From NCBI GenBank assembly GCA_018432925.1, contig JAHDSC010000054.1:1-45331 (forward strand): a stretch of DNA of 45,331 nucleotides, read 5' to 3'. Position numbers and translations under genes: made by a program. Origin of the DNA: Desulfobacterales bacterium. GTDB lineage: Bacteria > Desulfobacterota > Desulfobacteria > Desulfobacterales > JAHDSC01. Positions 30,969 through 41,157 of this stretch are shown piece after piece. The notes under the pieces were generated by a model. It was not told where the DNA came from. It saw only the letters and a list, made by a program, of their open reading frames with translations, and did not search any database. How positions within the stretch are numbered: the stretch's first letter is position 1; the number at the start of each line of letters is the position of its first letter.

Positions 30969-31982
30969 ATGCAAGAAGCCCGCTTCTATGAGAAACTTCC
31001 AAGTGAAAAAGTCCATTGTCGTCTATGTGCCCATGAATGTATCATTGCCCCCGGGAAACTCGGCATCTGCAAGGTTCGGGAAAATCAGGCCGGTACCCTC
31101 TACTCGCTCGTCTATGGCAAAATCATTTCCAGGGCCGTGGATCCGATTGAAAAAAAACCGCTGTTCCATTTTTTGCCGGGCACGCTTGCTTTTTCGATCG
31201 CCACGGTGGGCTGTAATTTCCAGTGCGCGCACTGCCAGAACTACGAAATTTCTCAATATCCGCGGCTTCACGAAAAAAAAATCATCGGTCAGGACATGTC
31301 ACCCGCGGAAGTTGTCGCAGAGGCTCGGGAGACTCGCTCGGCCAGTATCGCATACACCTATACGGAGCCGACGATATTTGCGGAATTCGCCTATGATGTG
31401 GCGGTCCTGTCCAGACAAAAAGGTATTCGAAATGTTTTTGTTTCCAACGGCTTTATGACGGAAACCTCTGCGGCGGTGATGGCCGAGGTTCTGGACGGGG
31501 ACAACATCGATCTGAAAAGTTTCTCCGACGATTTTTACACCAAAATCTGCAAGGCCCGACTACAACCCGTATTAGATACAATTATCCGTTTGAGAAAACG
31601 GGGTGTCTGGATTGAGATCACAACCCTGGTAATTCCCGGTTTAAATGATACCGACCAGGAGCTCACGGACATCGCCAATTTTATTAAAGGGGTGGGTCCG
31701 GAAATTCCCTGGCATGTTTCGGCCTTTTATCCGACATATAAGATGCTGGATCGACCTCGCACACCGGTATCCACCCTTCGGCGAGCCAGGGAAATCGGAC
31801 GGGCGGCCGGACTTCGGTATATTTATACCGGCAACATCCCCGGAGATACCGGAGAAAACACGTACTGTTATCGCTGCAATGAATTACTCATCGAGCGATT
31901 CGGGTTTACCGTCCGGCGCAATTATCTTAAAGATGGCTGTTGTCATCAATGCGGAGCACCCATTGACGGGGTATGGAAATAG
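30969..31982 (+). CDS. amrS: AmmeMemoRadiSam system radical SAM enzyme AmrS
   Basis: This 337-aa radical SAM protein binds its [4Fe-4S] cluster through Cys82, Cys86 and Cys89 in VGCNFQCAHCQN, the CxxxCxxC motif. The N-terminal VHCRLCAHECIIAPGKLGIC (Cys17, 20, 24, 34) and the motif GTLYSLVYGKIISRAVDPIEKKP are diagnostic of AmrS (formerly called a pyruvate-formate-lyase-activating-like enzyme). IPGLNDTDQEL and the cysteine cluster near the C-terminus (CYRCN, CHQCG) add further metal sites. In other genomes it clusters with AmmeB and Memo proteins, but neither is here. GGGGAGG precedes the ATG. The biochemical role is unknown. Confidence 0.92.
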   Translation: MQEARFYEKLPSEKVHCRLCAHECIIAPGKLGICKVRENQAGTLYSLVYGKIISRAVDPIEKKPLFHFLPGTLAFSIATVGCNFQCAHCQNYEISQYPRLHEKKIIGQDMSPAEVVAEARETRSASIAYTYTEPTIFAEFAYDVAVLSRQKGIRNVFVSNGFMTETSAAVMAEVLDGDNIDLKSFSDDFYTKICKARLQPVLDTIIRLRKRGVWIEITTLVIPGLNDTDQELTDIANFIKGVGPEIPWHVSAFYPTYKMLDRPRTPVSTLRRAREIGRAAGLRYIYTGNIPGDTGENTYCYRCNELLIERFGFTVRRNYLKDGCCHQCGAPIDGVWK

Positions 31983-32076
31983 ATCGGCCTCGTTTCTTAT
32001 CAAATGAAGCGGCTTGACCATTCCACGCACCTTTGATATGCAGCTTAAAAATCCGCGCATATCGAAAGGAATGCCC

Positions 32077-33651
32077 ATGCTGATCACCGAAATGCTTGCC
32101 AGAAATGCCCGTATGTATGGTTCCGAAACGGCTCTCGTGGAACGCGAGCCGGTCAAAAACAAGCGTGTGGAAATCACCTGGAAAGAGTTTGACGATCGGG
32201 CCAATCAGATGGCCCAGGCACTTATCGCCCGGGGTTTAAAAAAAAGAGAGCGCATCATTCAGTTGATGACAAACTGCATCGAATGGCTTCCCGTTTATTT
32301 CGGTATTCTTCGCACGGGCGCCTGGGCGGTTCCGCTCAATTTTCGTTTCGATGCAACCATGATACAGCTTTGCGCAGAAACCGCGCAAGCCAAGGCATTT
32401 ATTTTCGGAGAAGAATTTGTCGATCTGATCCGTTCCATTAAACCGGATCTGGATAAAACCATAAAATTTTATATCTTTGCGGGTCCTGAAGAATTCAGAC
32501 CCGAATGGGCGGAATCCTATGAGGCGATTATGGCCTCTCAGGATACGGTCGATCCAAAAGTCAAAACAGACCTCATGGATGAAGCCGCGCTTTATTTTAC
32601 TTCCGGCACCACCGGAAATCCGAAAGCAACACTTCTGACGCACCGCAACCTGGAATTTGCCTGTTTTGTGGAAAACCGCCATCATCATCAGAACCACGGA
32701 GACAACTTCCTCTGTATCCCCCCTCTGTACCATACCGGTGCCAAAATGCACTGGTTCGGCAATCTGATTGTTGGTGCTAAGGCCGTCATTTTGAAAGGGA
32801 TCGAACCCCGATGGATTATGGAAACCATATCGGAAGAAAGGGTGACGGTCGTCTGGCTTCTGGTTCCCTGGGCTCTGGATATACTTTTTGCCATTGAAAG
32901 CGGTGAAATGAAACTCCAGGATTACAAGCTCGATCAATGGCGCCTGATGCATATCGGTGCTCAGCCGGTTCCCCCCAGCCTGATCCACGAATGGAAAAAG
33001 TTTTTCCCTGATCATCAGTATGATACGAACTATGGTTTGACGGAAACCACGGGACCGGGCTGTGTTCATCTGGGAATGGAAAATATGCATAAGGTCGGAG
33101 CCATCGGCATCCCAGGCTTTGACTGGGAAACGAAAATCGTCGATGCCCGGCTGCTTCCGGTGTCCCGTGGAAAAACGGGTGAACTGATGGTCAAAGGCCC
33201 CGGAGTCATGAGAGAGTATTACGGGAATGCGGAAGCCACCAGAGCAGCTTTAATCGACGGATGGCTGCTGACGGGTGATATGGCACGTCAGGACGAAGAT
33301 GGTTTTATCTGGCTGGTTGACAGAAAAAAAGACATAATCATAACCGGCGGTGAAAACATATACCCGGTAGAGATTGAAAATTTTCTCCAGAGCCATCCGA
33401 AAATACAGGACGTTGCCGTCATCGGCCTCCCCAGTCTCCGACTGGGAGAAATCGCTACGGCGGTAATTCAGACAAAGCCCGGCCAGAATGTCACCAAGGA
33501 AGAAATCGATGATTTCTGCCAGGCGCTTCCGCGCTATAAAAGGCCCCGAAGGATTCTTTTTGACAAGGTGCCCCGTAATCCGACAGGCAAAATCGAAAAG
33601 CCCAAGCTGAGAAAAAAATACTCAGGAGCCATGGAAAGCTTCAAAATATAA
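32077..33651 (+). CDS. AMP-dependent acyl-CoA synthetase
   Basis: This class I adenylate-forming enzyme activates a carboxylic acid as acyl-AMP and transfers it to CoA. Seen: the phosphate loop LYFTSGTTGNPKATLLTHR (about residue 190), the A5 motif YGLTETTGPG, GWLLTGDMARQDEDGF, the hinge DRKKDIIITGGENIYPVEIE, and the catalytic lysine in PRNPTGKIEKPKLR near the end. The ATG at 32077 fits AAGGA 7 bp upstream; in-frame starts at 32071, 32038 and 32014 exist. Substrate could be a fatty or an aromatic acid; the pocket does not decide. It follows amrS and ends in a strong bidirectional terminator. Confidence 0.92.
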   Translation: MLITEMLARNARMYGSETALVEREPVKNKRVEITWKEFDDRANQMAQALIARGLKKRERIIQLMTNCIEWLPVYFGILRTGAWAVPLNFRFDATMIQLCAETAQAKAFIFGEEFVDLIRSIKPDLDKTIKFYIFAGPEEFRPEWAESYEAIMASQDTVDPKVKTDLMDEAALYFTSGTTGNPKATLLTHRNLEFACFVENRHHHQNHGDNFLCIPPLYHTGAKMHWFGNLIVGAKAVILKGIEPRWIMETISEERVTVVWLLVPWALDILFAIESGEMKLQDYKLDQWRLMHIGAQPVPPSLIHEWKKFFPDHQYDTNYGLTETTGPGCVHLGMENMHKVGAIGIPGFDWETKIVDARLLPVSRGKTGELMVKGPGVMREYYGNAEATRAALIDGWLLTGDMARQDEDGFIWLVDRKKDIIITGGENIYPVEIENFLQSHPKIQDVAVIGLPSLRLGEIATAVIQTKPGQNVTKEEIDDFCQALPRYKRPRRILFDKVPRNPTGKIEKPKLRKKYSGAMESFKI

Positions 33652-33685
33652 AAATCCCGCACACATTGGATGCGTGCGGGATTTT
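33651..33685. terminator. Bidirectional terminator between acyl-CoA synthetase and dnaK
   Basis: AAAATCCCGCAC (33651-33662) and GTGCGGGATTTT (33674-33685) form a perfect 12-bp stem with A/T tails on both sides, between convergent genes. Confidence 0.9.
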
Positions 33686-33712
33686 AAAGCGTGTTTCTGC
33701 TTTTCCGTCGTA

Positions 33713-35629
33713 TTATTTTTTGTCGTCTTTCACTTCTTCAAAATCCGCATCCACGACCTCCTCTTCGGGCCCGGATGCCGCTTCCTGCGCAGCGCCCTGC
33801 GCACCGCCACCGGCTCCAGCCTGGGAGGCCTGCTGATACATGGTTTCAGCCAGTTTGTGGGAAGCCTGAGTTAACTCTTCGGTCAGCCGGCGGATCTCCG
33901 CTTCATCTTCTCCCTCCATAGCCTTTTTCAGACGGCTGATGGATTCTTCAACCCGGCTCTTCGTGGCTCCGTCGACTTTATCTCCCAGTTCCTTAATTGA
34001 TTTTTCAGTGGAATAAATCAGCGTATCGGCAGTATTCCGGGCTTCAACCAACTGCTTCTTCTTTTTGTCTTCCTCCGCATGAGTCTCCGCATCCCTGACC
34101 AATCGATTGATTTCATCTTTCGATAAACCGCTGGATGCGGTGATTTTAATGGACTGTTCCTTCCCGGTTCCCAGATCCTTGGCGGATACATTTACAATTC
34201 CATTGGCATCGATATCGAAGGTAACCTCAATTTGAGGCAACCCTCTCGGTGCCGGAGGTATGCCGACGAGTTCGAAACGTCCCAACGTCTTGTTGTCGGC
34301 CGCCATCTCTCGTTCTCCTTGGAGGACATGAATGGATACCGCGGGCTGGTTGTCGGCGGCCGTTGAAAAGATCTGGCTCTTTTTGGTGGGAATCGTTGTG
34401 TTTTTTTCGATCAACCGTGTCATCACCCCTCCCAGGGTTTCAATACCCAGAGACAGTGGTGTAACGTCGAGAAGAAGAACATCCTTGACCTCTCCTTTCA
34501 GAACCCCGCCTTGAATCGCGGCACCGACGGCGACCACTTCATCCGGATTGACTCCCTTGTGAGGTTCTTTACCGAAAATTCTCTTGACGCGCTCCTGAAC
34601 AGCCGGCATACGGGTCATACCGCCGACAAGGATGACTTCATCGATCTCTCTGGTGGTCAAACCGGAATCCTTCAGAGCCGTTCGGCAGGGGCCCTCCAGG
34701 TTGTTCAGAAGATCGCTTACCAGGCTCTCCAGCTTGGCTCGGGTTATCTTGACATTCAGGTGCTTGGGGCCGGAGGCATCGGCGGTTATAAACGGCAGAT
34801 TCACATCCGTCTCCATGGAAGTCGACAGCTCCATCTTGGCCTTTTCCGCAGCCTCTTTAAGCCTCTGCAAAGCCATTTTGTCGCTCCTCAAGTCAATCCC
34901 CTGGTCTTTTTTGAATTCATCCGCCAGATAGTCGATCATCCGGAGGTCAAAATCTTCCCCGCCCAGATGGGTGTCCCCATTGGTCGATTTAACTTCAAAA
35001 ACACCCTCGCCGATCTCAAGTATGGAAATATCAAATGTTCCGCCACCCAGATCAAAAACGGCGATTTTCTCGTCTTTTTTCTTATCCAGGCCGTATGCAA
35101 GGGATGCCGCAGTCGGTTCGTTGATAATCCGGAGCACATTCAAGCCGGCAATTTTCCCGGCATCTTTCGTTGCCTGACGCTGGCTGTCGTTAAAATAAGC
35201 AGGAACGGTCACGACCGCATCGGTCACTTTCTCCCCTAAATATTCCTCTGCGGTTTTTTTCATGTAAGCCAGAATGTAGGAGGAAACTTCCGCCGGGCTT
35301 ACCATTTTATCACCAAGCTTTATTCGGACATCGCCATTACTCGCTTCCTCCATTTTATAAGGAAGAACCTTTAAGTCCTTCTGTACCTCAGGCGACCTGA
35401 ACTTACGTCCGATGAGCCTTTTAACCGCAAATACCGTATTCTCCGGGTTGGTGATTGCCTGTCTTTTCGCGATCATCCCCACCAGTCTCTCCCGGTTGCT
35501 TGAAACGGCAACGATAGAGGGTGTTGTTCGACTTCCCTCCGGGTTGGGAATCACTTTTGCTTCGCCGCCTTCCATGACCGCAACACAAGAATTCGTCGTA
35601 CCGAGATCGATTCCTATTACCTTAGCCAT
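33713..35629 (-). CDS. dnaK: Chaperone protein DnaK (Hsp70)
   Basis: This 638-aa Hsp70 begins [20 protein letters not shown]. It contains the nucleotide-binding signatures [17 protein letters not shown] and [15 protein letters not shown], the linker [18 protein letters not shown], and a peptide-binding beta-domain with [15 protein letters not shown]. The C-terminus ends in the conserved acidic [17 protein letters not shown]. It folds stress-damaged and nascent proteins using ATP, with GrpE as exchange factor. AAGGAGG precedes the ATG. grpE lies 67 bp upstream on the same strand; dnaJ is not adjacent. Confidence 0.99.
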   Translation of the reverse strand: MAKVIGIDLGTTNSCVAVMEGGEAKVIPNPEGSRTTPSIVAVSSNRERLVGMIAKRQAITNPENTVFAVKRLIGRKFRSPEVQKDLKVLPYKMEEASNGDVRIKLGDKMVSPAEVSSYILAYMKKTAEEYLGEKVTDAVVTVPAYFNDSQRQATKDAGKIAGLNVLRIINEPTAASLAYGLDKKKDEKIAVFDLGGGTFDISILEIGEGVFEVKSTNGDTHLGGEDFDLRMIDYLADEFKKDQGIDLRSDKMALQRLKEAAEKAKMELSTSMETDVNLPFITADASGPKHLNVKITRAKLESLVSDLLNNLEGPCRTALKDSGLTTREIDEVILVGGMTRMPAVQERVKRIFGKEPHKGVNPDEVVAVGAAIQGGVLKGEVKDVLLLDVTPLSLGIETLGGVMTRLIEKNTTIPTKKSQIFSTAADNQPAVSIHVLQGEREMAADNKTLGRFELVGIPPAPRGLPQIEVTFDIDANGIVNVSAKDLGTGKEQSIKITASSGLSKDEINRLVRDAETHAEEDKKKKQLVEARNTADTLIYSTEKSIKELGDKVDGATKSRVEESISRLKKAMEGEDEAEIRRLTEELTQASHKLAETMYQQASQAGAGGGAQGAAQEAASGPEEEVVDADFEEVKDDKK

Positions 35630-35696
35630 TTGATATCCTCCTTAGCTCCTTCCGATGCGAATTTTTTAAAAATCGTACAAAGATTTATCGTCCTTC

Positions 35697-36293
35697 TCAT
35701 CGCTTTTTTCCTTTTGCTTTTGAAACAACAACCATCGAGGGTCTGAGCAGTCTGTCATGGATCATATATCCTTTTTGAAGTTCCCGAAAAACCGTATTTT
35801 CCGGATGATCATCGGTTTCTTCCACCAGGAACGCCTGGTGAAAAGCGGGATCAAACGCCTTTCCGAGTGACTCGATCGGTCTTACGCCGAATTTATCGAA
35901 AACCTTCAGAATCTCTTTCCGGGTCAAGAGAATTCCTTCCATCAGGCAATCATCGGATCCTTCGTGGTTACATGACGAATCAATCGCCCGTTCCAGATTA
36001 TCCACAGCCGGAAGCAGGTCCTTGATTAACGATTCGTTTGCAAATTTCCTGAATTCCTCTTTTTCTCGCGCCATGCGCTTTTTGTAATTTTCAAAATCCG
36101 CGGACACTCTCAGCAGGCGGTCATATGTTTCTTTTGTTTCCTGCTCCGCGGATTTGAGTTTCGCCGCCATTTCCTCATGAGTATCACCAGAATTTTTCTG
36201 TTCCTGTTTTTCCGTATCGGTTTTTTCGAGACTATGATCCGTTGAAGCGATTTTTTCGGTTTCGGTAATATTCTTTAGCTCTTTTTTCATCAT
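35697..36293 (-). CDS. grpE: Nucleotide exchange factor GrpE
   Basis: GrpE releases ADP from DnaK. From the ATG at 36293 (AGGAG about 13 bp upstream) the protein is 198 aa, normal for the family; an upstream in-frame start at 36377 would add 28 residues. The N-terminal half is a long coiled coil (KLKSAEQETKETYDRLLRVS, ADFENYKKRMAREKEEFRKF), followed by LLPAVDNLERAI and the compact beta-domain with GVRPIESLGKAFDPAFHQAF and RLLRPSMVVVSK. Gene order is grpE-dnaK. No hrcA gene or CIRCE element is visible upstream. Confidence 0.95.
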   Translation of the reverse strand: MMKKELKNITETEKIASTDHSLEKTDTEKQEQKNSGDTHEEMAAKLKSAEQETKETYDRLLRVSADFENYKKRMAREKEEFRKFANESLIKDLLPAVDNLERAIDSSCNHEGSDDCLMEGILLTRKEILKVFDKFGVRPIESLGKAFDPAFHQAFLVEETDDHPENTVFRELQKGYMIHDRLLRPSMVVVSKAKGKKR

Positions 36294-36438
36294 CGGCCGA
36301 TCTTTCTCCTGTCCGGTCTGATAATAAATACTTTTTTTATGTCGGAAACGCTTATCGAGCAAAGCGGTACCGATCAAAGGAACATGACAAGCTTATCCCA
36401 ACGCTCAGGAACAGGGATAGACAGAATGGAACAGTTAG

Positions 36439-36466
36439 AAAATAATACTATATGTGATAATGTCAA
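36439..36466 (-). promoter_or_regulatory. Probable promoter of grpE-dnaK
   Basis: On the minus strand TTGACA (36466-36461), a 16-bp spacer and TATTTT (36444-36439). It resembles a vegetative promoter; no CIRCE inverted repeat and no sigma32-type CCCCAT element are evident. Confidence 0.55.
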
Positions 36467-36523
36467 GTTGAGAATCGGCTGCTTGAAATGGAAAAAATCT
36501 GTAAAAGAAGGGAAGATCGATAT

Positions 36524-36777
36524 GGTTGTGCACCCTCTATCGAATCTATTCCAGAAAATCGCAAGCCTTACACATGACCGGGATCGATCCACGACACAGA
36601 CCGCATCATTTATCGCTGCTTCCTTCCGGACCTGACGAGGTTCATGACCGTCCGTTGCGCGGCGGCCGGTCGGAAGGACTCACAGTATTCCGGTCCAAAA
36701 CCCTTTAGAGGGAATTCAGCCCCGCATAAAGCGGATTTCGGGACAAGGGCACCGCTAACTCCCCGCCTAGCACAACC
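36524..36777 (-). ncRNA. ffs: Signal recognition particle RNA, large bacterial type
   Basis: On the minus strand the ends pair (GGTTGTGC at the 5' end with GCACAACC at the 3' end), giving about 254 nt. The 5' part GTGCTAGGCGGGGAG, TAGCGGTGCCCTTGT and GAATTCCC match the Alu domain of the Bacillus-type SRP RNA. The middle contains CTGCGCAACGG-like GCGCAACGGAC. The apical helix 8 carries the universal ACCTCGTCAGGTCCGGAAGG followed by AAGCAGC, where Ffh binds. With Ffh it targets membrane proteins co-translationally. The large type keeps the elongation-arrest domain. Confidence 0.93.
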
Positions 36778-36830
36778 GGGTTTCTTTATAATTTTTTTAT
36801 TTCTTTTTTTCAAGGGAAAAGGAAAAAACA

Positions 36831-37022
36831 TCATACCACAATATGCATGTTCATTATGATGATCCGGCTCAAGATACGGGGTTTCTTATTGACATATTCG
36901 TCTATTTGCAATAACTTATCACATTGTTTGTGATCATTTAATATCTGTTCGGTTGCATCTTCGATATTTTTTGGGGATACTGAAGACGAAGTAAAAAGTC
37001 CAACTATTTCAATGCGCTTCAT
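36831..37022 (-). CDS. Small hypothetical protein (63 aa)
   Basis: The open frame MKRIEIVGLFTSSSVSPKNI... continues with ILNDHKQCDKLLQIDEYV and ends in MNMHIVV. It has a weak ribosome binding site (AGGCGAG) and lies 53 bp upstream of the SRP RNA on the same strand. The amino-acid composition is protein-like, but I recognise no family and length gives little support. Confidence 0.35.
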   Translation of the reverse strand: MKRIEIVGLFTSSSVSPKNIEDATEQILNDHKQCDKLLQIDEYVNKKPRILSRIIIMNMHIVV

Positions 37023-37210
37023 TTCTCGCCTGCCCGCATGCCGCCGGAACGCAGGTCATTGTGACATACGGCGAGTACGCATCACACCTCAGGATTTGCC
37101 AACATTGAATCCGGCGCTTTTTCCGGTTTGCCGTTTTCCATCGGACTTTTGGCCAAGTTCTCAGTATTATTGAACATGCTGTTTTCAGACCTCTTCCCGG
37201 GAGAAAAACA

Positions 37211-37612
37211 ATGATACGACTGCTGTCAATTTTTATCATACTGTTGTCCGGTTGTCTGGCTGCTGCAGGTTGCGCGGTTTTCGTAGCAGGAGCCGGAACC
37301 GGTGTCGGAGTCTATACCTATATGAACGGCGAACTGACAAGGTCCTATCAAGCCCCTTTGGACAGAACCGAATCCGCTTGCGCAGCCGCTTTGGAAGATT
37401 TGAAAATAATCATTAACGAAAGAACATCAAACGGCATAAAAGCACAATTTAAAGCCACACGATCGGATTCCAAACCGGTCCTTGTAAAAGTCTCCACCAT
37501 AGAACCCACAATTACCGAAGTATCGGTCCGTACCGGTATGATCGGTTTTTGGGACAAACCAGGTTCCGAGCTCGTTCATGCCAGCATCGCAAAAAGATTA
37601 CAGAAGCAATAA
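37211..37612 (+). CDS. DUF3568 family lipoprotein
   Basis: This 133-aa protein begins behind GGGAGA. The hydrophobic N-terminus ends in a lipobox-like LAAAGC (Cys21), so it is probably lipid-anchored. The glycine-rich segment VFVAGAGTGVGVYTYMNGEL, SYQAPLDRTESACAAALEDL, and the C-terminal TEVSVRTGMIGFWDKPGSEL are characteristic of the DUF3568 family, small envelope lipoproteins common in Deltaproteobacteria. Their function is unknown. The 3' end overlaps the start of tilS by 35 bp, which ties its translation to that of an essential gene. Confidence 0.88.
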   Translation: MIRLLSIFIILLSGCLAAAGCAVFVAGAGTGVGVYTYMNGELTRSYQAPLDRTESACAAALEDLKIIINERTSNGIKAQFKATRSDSKPVLVKVSTIEPTITEVSVRTGMIGFWDKPGSELVHASIAKRLQKQ

Positions 37613-39053
37613 AATCTCAAAAACCGTAGAGCGGACCCTTATTGACTATGAAATGGTTCTTCCGGGCGATTCGATCCTTGTCGGCGTCTCCGGAGGACCC
37701 GACAGCGTGGCCCTTCTCCATATTCTGAGCGAATTAACCGAAAAATTCTCGATCGGCAGGCTGGCTGTCTGTCATCTGAATCACTCCCTGCGCGGCAAAG
37801 ATTCCGACCGGGATGCTGAATTTGTCGAATCCCTCGCCGAAAAGCTCCATTTGCCGTTTTATTCGAAAAAAGAGGATGTTCGCCGATACCGTAAGACCCA
37901 TAAGCTTTCGCTGGAAGATGCCGCCCGAGGTGTTCGCTATACCTTTTATCATGCGCTGGCTCGGGAAAATGGATTCAGTAAAATTGCGATCGGCCATCAT
38001 TCCGATGATAATGCAGAGCTCCTATTAATGAATCTGATCAGGGGAAGCGGGTCCGTCGGCTTTTCCGGAATAGCGGCCGTAAGAGACAATCAAATTATAC
38101 GCCCCCTGATCCGGTTGAAGCGAACAGAGATTCTGCATTATCTGAACGCAAAAAACCTGAAATACCGGATCGACAAGTCGAATGATGATAAAAGATTCCT
38201 TCGGAACCGGATCCGCCGCGAATTAATTCCGTTACTGGAAACAAACTATAATCCAAGAATTGTTGAAACGATCAACCGGTTTGCCTCTATTATTAAAAGT
38301 GAGGATCAATTGCTTGAATCGGCAATTACGCCGTTTTTTGATAAAACCGCCTCTTTCCTCGGATCGGAAGAAATCACCCTTTCTCTTCCGCAGCTCCGCG
38401 GCTTGCATATTGCAGCAAAAAGAAGGATCGTCAGAAAAGCGATCTCAATCCTAAAGGGAAACTTAAGGCGTATCGCATTCAACCAGATCGATTCCGCAGT
38501 CCATTTGATGGAAAAAGGACCCTTTTACGGAATGATTCACCTGCCGGATCGAATCCGGATCCATCGGAACCGTCACCTTCTCATCATTACAAGGGAAAAG
38601 GAATCCCTGCGTCAGGTGGACGGCAAATCAGCCGCCGGGAAAGCCCCTCTTTTTGAGTATGAAGTTCTCGAACCCGGCTTGAATGCGGAATCCGTGTTCA
38701 TAAAAGAGATCGGCAGGCATTTGAGAATCTCGAAAGCGGCAATGAATGAAAAATTCGATTCCTATCATGCTGGACATCCGGTTGCTTTTTTTGATATGGA
38801 TAGCCTTTCTTTTCCTTTAATTGTCCGAAACCTCCGACCCGGTGACCGTTTTACCCCGCTCGGAATGGCGGGTACGCAAAAGGTAAAGAAGTTTTTCATC
38901 AATCACAAGATCCCCAAAGCACAAAGATGGGAGTGCCCCGTCTTGCTCAGCAAAGGAAAAATCATTTGGGTGGCAGGTCACAGAATGGATGATTCCGTCA
39001 AGATAAAACCGTTGACGAAAAACGTGCTGAAAGCCGAACTATTGCTTGCTTGA
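37578..39053 (+). CDS. tilS: tRNA(Ile)-lysidine synthase
   Basis: TilS attaches lysine to C34 of the tRNA-Ile with a CAU anticodon, converting it to read AUA. The 491-aa protein has the PP-loop VGVSGGPDSVALL (SGGPDS at residues 38-43), then CHLNHSLRGKDSDRDAEFVE, IGHHSDDNAELLLMNLIRGSG, and the substrate segment DKSNDDKRFLRNRIRRELIP. The C-terminal TilS domain ends with VRNLRPGDRFTPLGMAGTQK and KKFFINHKIPKAQR. It starts inside the DUF3568 gene (35-bp overlap). ftsH follows after 57 bp, the usual order in this group. Confidence 0.95.
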   Translation: MPASQKDYRSNKISKTVERTLIDYEMVLPGDSILVGVSGGPDSVALLHILSELTEKFSIGRLAVCHLNHSLRGKDSDRDAEFVESLAEKLHLPFYSKKEDVRRYRKTHKLSLEDAARGVRYTFYHALARENGFSKIAIGHHSDDNAELLLMNLIRGSGSVGFSGIAAVRDNQIIRPLIRLKRTEILHYLNAKNLKYRIDKSNDDKRFLRNRIRRELIPLLETNYNPRIVETINRFASIIKSEDQLLESAITPFFDKTASFLGSEEITLSLPQLRGLHIAAKRRIVRKAISILKGNLRRIAFNQIDSAVHLMEKGPFYGMIHLPDRIRIHRNRHLLIITREKESLRQVDGKSAAGKAPLFEYEVLEPGLNAESVFIKEIGRHLRISKAAMNEKFDSYHAGHPVAFFDMDSLSFPLIVRNLRPGDRFTPLGMAGTQKVKKFFINHKIPKAQRWECPVLLSKGKIIWVAGHRMDDSVKIKPLTKNVLKAELLLA

Positions 39054-39109
39054 TCCTCAAAAGTGATTAAATTAAAGAAAATTAAGCGTTTTCCAGGAGG
39101 TAACAACTT

Positions 39110-41062
39110 TTGAATCCTTTTTATAAAAATCTGGCCTTATGGCTGGTCATTACCCTGATGATGATCATGCTTTATAATCTTTTTAATCAACAGAAAATTT
39201 CTGAAGCAAACCTCAGTTATACCGAATTTCTTTCCATGGTGGATGCCGGCAGGGTTTCGGAAGTAACCATTCAGGGACAAGAACTATTTGTCACCAATAC
39301 CAACGGAGATCGTTTTAAGGTGTTTTCGCCTCAGGACAGCGACCTGATCGGTATCCTTCGAAAAGAAGGAGTTTCCATCAAGGCAAAACCACCGGCGGAA
39401 TCCCCTTGGTATATGTCGGTCCTGGTTTCATGGTTTCCGATGCTGCTGCTGATCGGGGTGTGGATATTTTTTATGCGGCAAATGCAAAGCGGAGGCGGCA
39501 AGGCGTTATCGTTCGGAAAGAGTCGCGCCCGTCTTCTCTCGGATCAATCGTCCAGGGTGACATTTGCGGATGTTGCAGGAATTGATGAGGCAAAGGAAGA
39601 GCTTGGGGAAATCGTGGAATTTCTCAAGGAACCGAAGAAGTTTACCCGGCTGGGCGGAAGGATACCGAAAGGCGTACTCTTGATGGGCCCCCCGGGTACA
39701 GGGAAAACGCTTCTGGCGCGCGCTATCGCAGGTGAAGCCGGCGTGCCGTTTTTCAGTATCAGCGGCTCCGATTTTGTGGAAATGTTTGTCGGTGTCGGTG
39801 CCTCCCGGGTAAGGGATCTTTTTGTTCAGGGAAAGAAGAACGCCCCTTGCATCATTTTTATCGACGAGATCGATGCGGTCGGCAGGCATCGGGGAGCAGG
39901 CCTCGGAGGGGGACACGACGAAAGAGAACAGACATTGAACCAGCTTCTGGTTGAAATGGACGGATTTGAATCGAATGAAGGGGTTATCCTGATATCCGCC
40001 ACAAACCGTCCGGATGTTCTGGACCCGGCCCTTCTGCGCCCCGGACGTTTCGACCGGCAGGTAGTGGTTTCCCTCCCGGATATCAAGGGACGCCAGGAAA
40101 TTCTCAAAGTTCACATGAAAAAAAGCCCCATCGGCCCGGATGTAAACTTACTCAATCTGGCGAAAGGAACGCCCGGTTTTTCCGGCGCCGACCTGGAAAA
40201 CCTTGTCAACGAAGCAGCTCTGCTTGCCGCCAAAAGAAACAAGGAAAAAGTCGACATGCAGGATCTGGAGGATGCCAAAGACAAGGTTTATATGGGCCTT
40301 GAACGCAAATCGAAGGTCATTAAGGAAGAGGACAGGAAAACCACCGCATATCACGAAGCCGGGCATGCCCTTGTTGCGCGCTTTCTTCCCCACACCGATG
40401 CCGTAAACAAGATTACCATTATCCCCCGTGGGCGCGCGGCCGGTATTACGTGGTTTTTGCCGGAAGAGCGGGATTTCAAATATAAGGACCAGCTGGAAAG
40501 CGAATTATCCGTCGCCTTCGGAGGACGCGTAGCGGAAGAGATTGTTTTCAACCGTATCAGCACCGGTGCGGCCAACGACATCAAGCAGGCGACCGAGCTC
40601 GCCCAGAATATGATTCGGGCATGGGGTATGAGCGAGAAGCTGGGTCCTCTTTCATACGCGAAAAATGACGAACAGATTTTTCTCGGCCGGGAAATCGCGC
40701 AGCACCGGGATTATTCGGAAGAAACCGCAAAAAAAATCGACGAAGAAATCATCGATTTGATACGGAAGTCTTACAACCTGGCCAAAAAGGTTTTACAGGA
40801 AAATTCGGATATTCTTCACAAGCTCGCCGAGCGGTTGCTGGAAAAAGAAACCGTCATGGGAGCGGAACTGGACGAGCTCATTTTATCGATGAGACCCGGC
40901 ATCAAGCTTCCCTCCAAACCGGTGGATGATTTGGAGACGCAATCCGAAAAAAAAGCACCCGGAAACGAACGAAACGAGGATCACGCTGAAGTCAAAGCGG
41001 AAAGGAAAGAAAACCGCGCCAAAACGGAAGATCCGGATGTGGATGAAAAGCCGGTCCCTTGA
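39110..41062 (+). CDS. ftsH: ATP-dependent zinc metalloprotease FtsH
   Basis: FtsH is the inner-membrane AAA protease that degrades misassembled membrane proteins and regulators. The start is a TTG at 39110, chosen because AGGAGG lies at the right distance and no ATG is close. Two transmembrane helices (about residues 8-25 and 103-122) flank a small periplasmic domain. Then come Walker [15 protein letters not shown], Walker [17 protein letters not shown], the second region of homology [19 protein letters not shown], and the zinc motif HEAGH at residues 415-419. The last 45 residues are a highly charged tail ([20 protein letters not shown]). It overlaps a possible early start of folP. Confidence 0.97.
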   Translation: MNPFYKNLALWLVITLMMIMLYNLFNQQKISEANLSYTEFLSMVDAGRVSEVTIQGQELFVTNTNGDRFKVFSPQDSDLIGILRKEGVSIKAKPPAESPWYMSVLVSWFPMLLLIGVWIFFMRQMQSGGGKALSFGKSRARLLSDQSSRVTFADVAGIDEAKEELGEIVEFLKEPKKFTRLGGRIPKGVLLMGPPGTGKTLLARAIAGEAGVPFFSISGSDFVEMFVGVGASRVRDLFVQGKKNAPCIIFIDEIDAVGRHRGAGLGGGHDEREQTLNQLLVEMDGFESNEGVILISATNRPDVLDPALLRPGRFDRQVVVSLPDIKGRQEILKVHMKKSPIGPDVNLLNLAKGTPGFSGADLENLVNEAALLAAKRNKEKVDMQDLEDAKDKVYMGLERKSKVIKEEDRKTTAYHEAGHALVARFLPHTDAVNKITIIPRGRAAGITWFLPEERDFKYKDQLESELSVAFGGRVAEEIVFNRISTGAANDIKQATELAQNMIRAWGMSEKLGPLSYAKNDEQIFLGREIAQHRDYSEETAKKIDEEIIDLIRKSYNLAKKVLQENSDILHKLAERLLEKETVMGAELDELILSMRPGIKLPSKPVDDLETQSEKKAPGNERNEDHAEVKAERKENRAKTEDPDVDEKPVP

Positions 41063-41157
41063 TCTTTAAACCGAGCCGGATCCGATCAAAAAAAATCGGA
41101 AGGGGCTTTAACATATCGGTCCATTTCTCGATCGGACTGCCGAAAGTATCTCATAAC

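Noticed and set aside
34511-35239. 242-codon open frame on the plus strand within dnaK
   Set aside because: Antisense shadow of a highly conserved gene, no independent signals.
36294-36523. CIRCE operator or hrcA upstream of grpE
   Set aside because: The region contains a vegetative-type promoter but no TTAGCACTC inverted repeat and no regulator gene.
37009-37239. Minus-strand open frame of 76 codons opposite the DUF3568 start
   Set aside because: Composition (many Arg, Cys, Trp) is not protein-like and it overlaps the start of a better supported gene.
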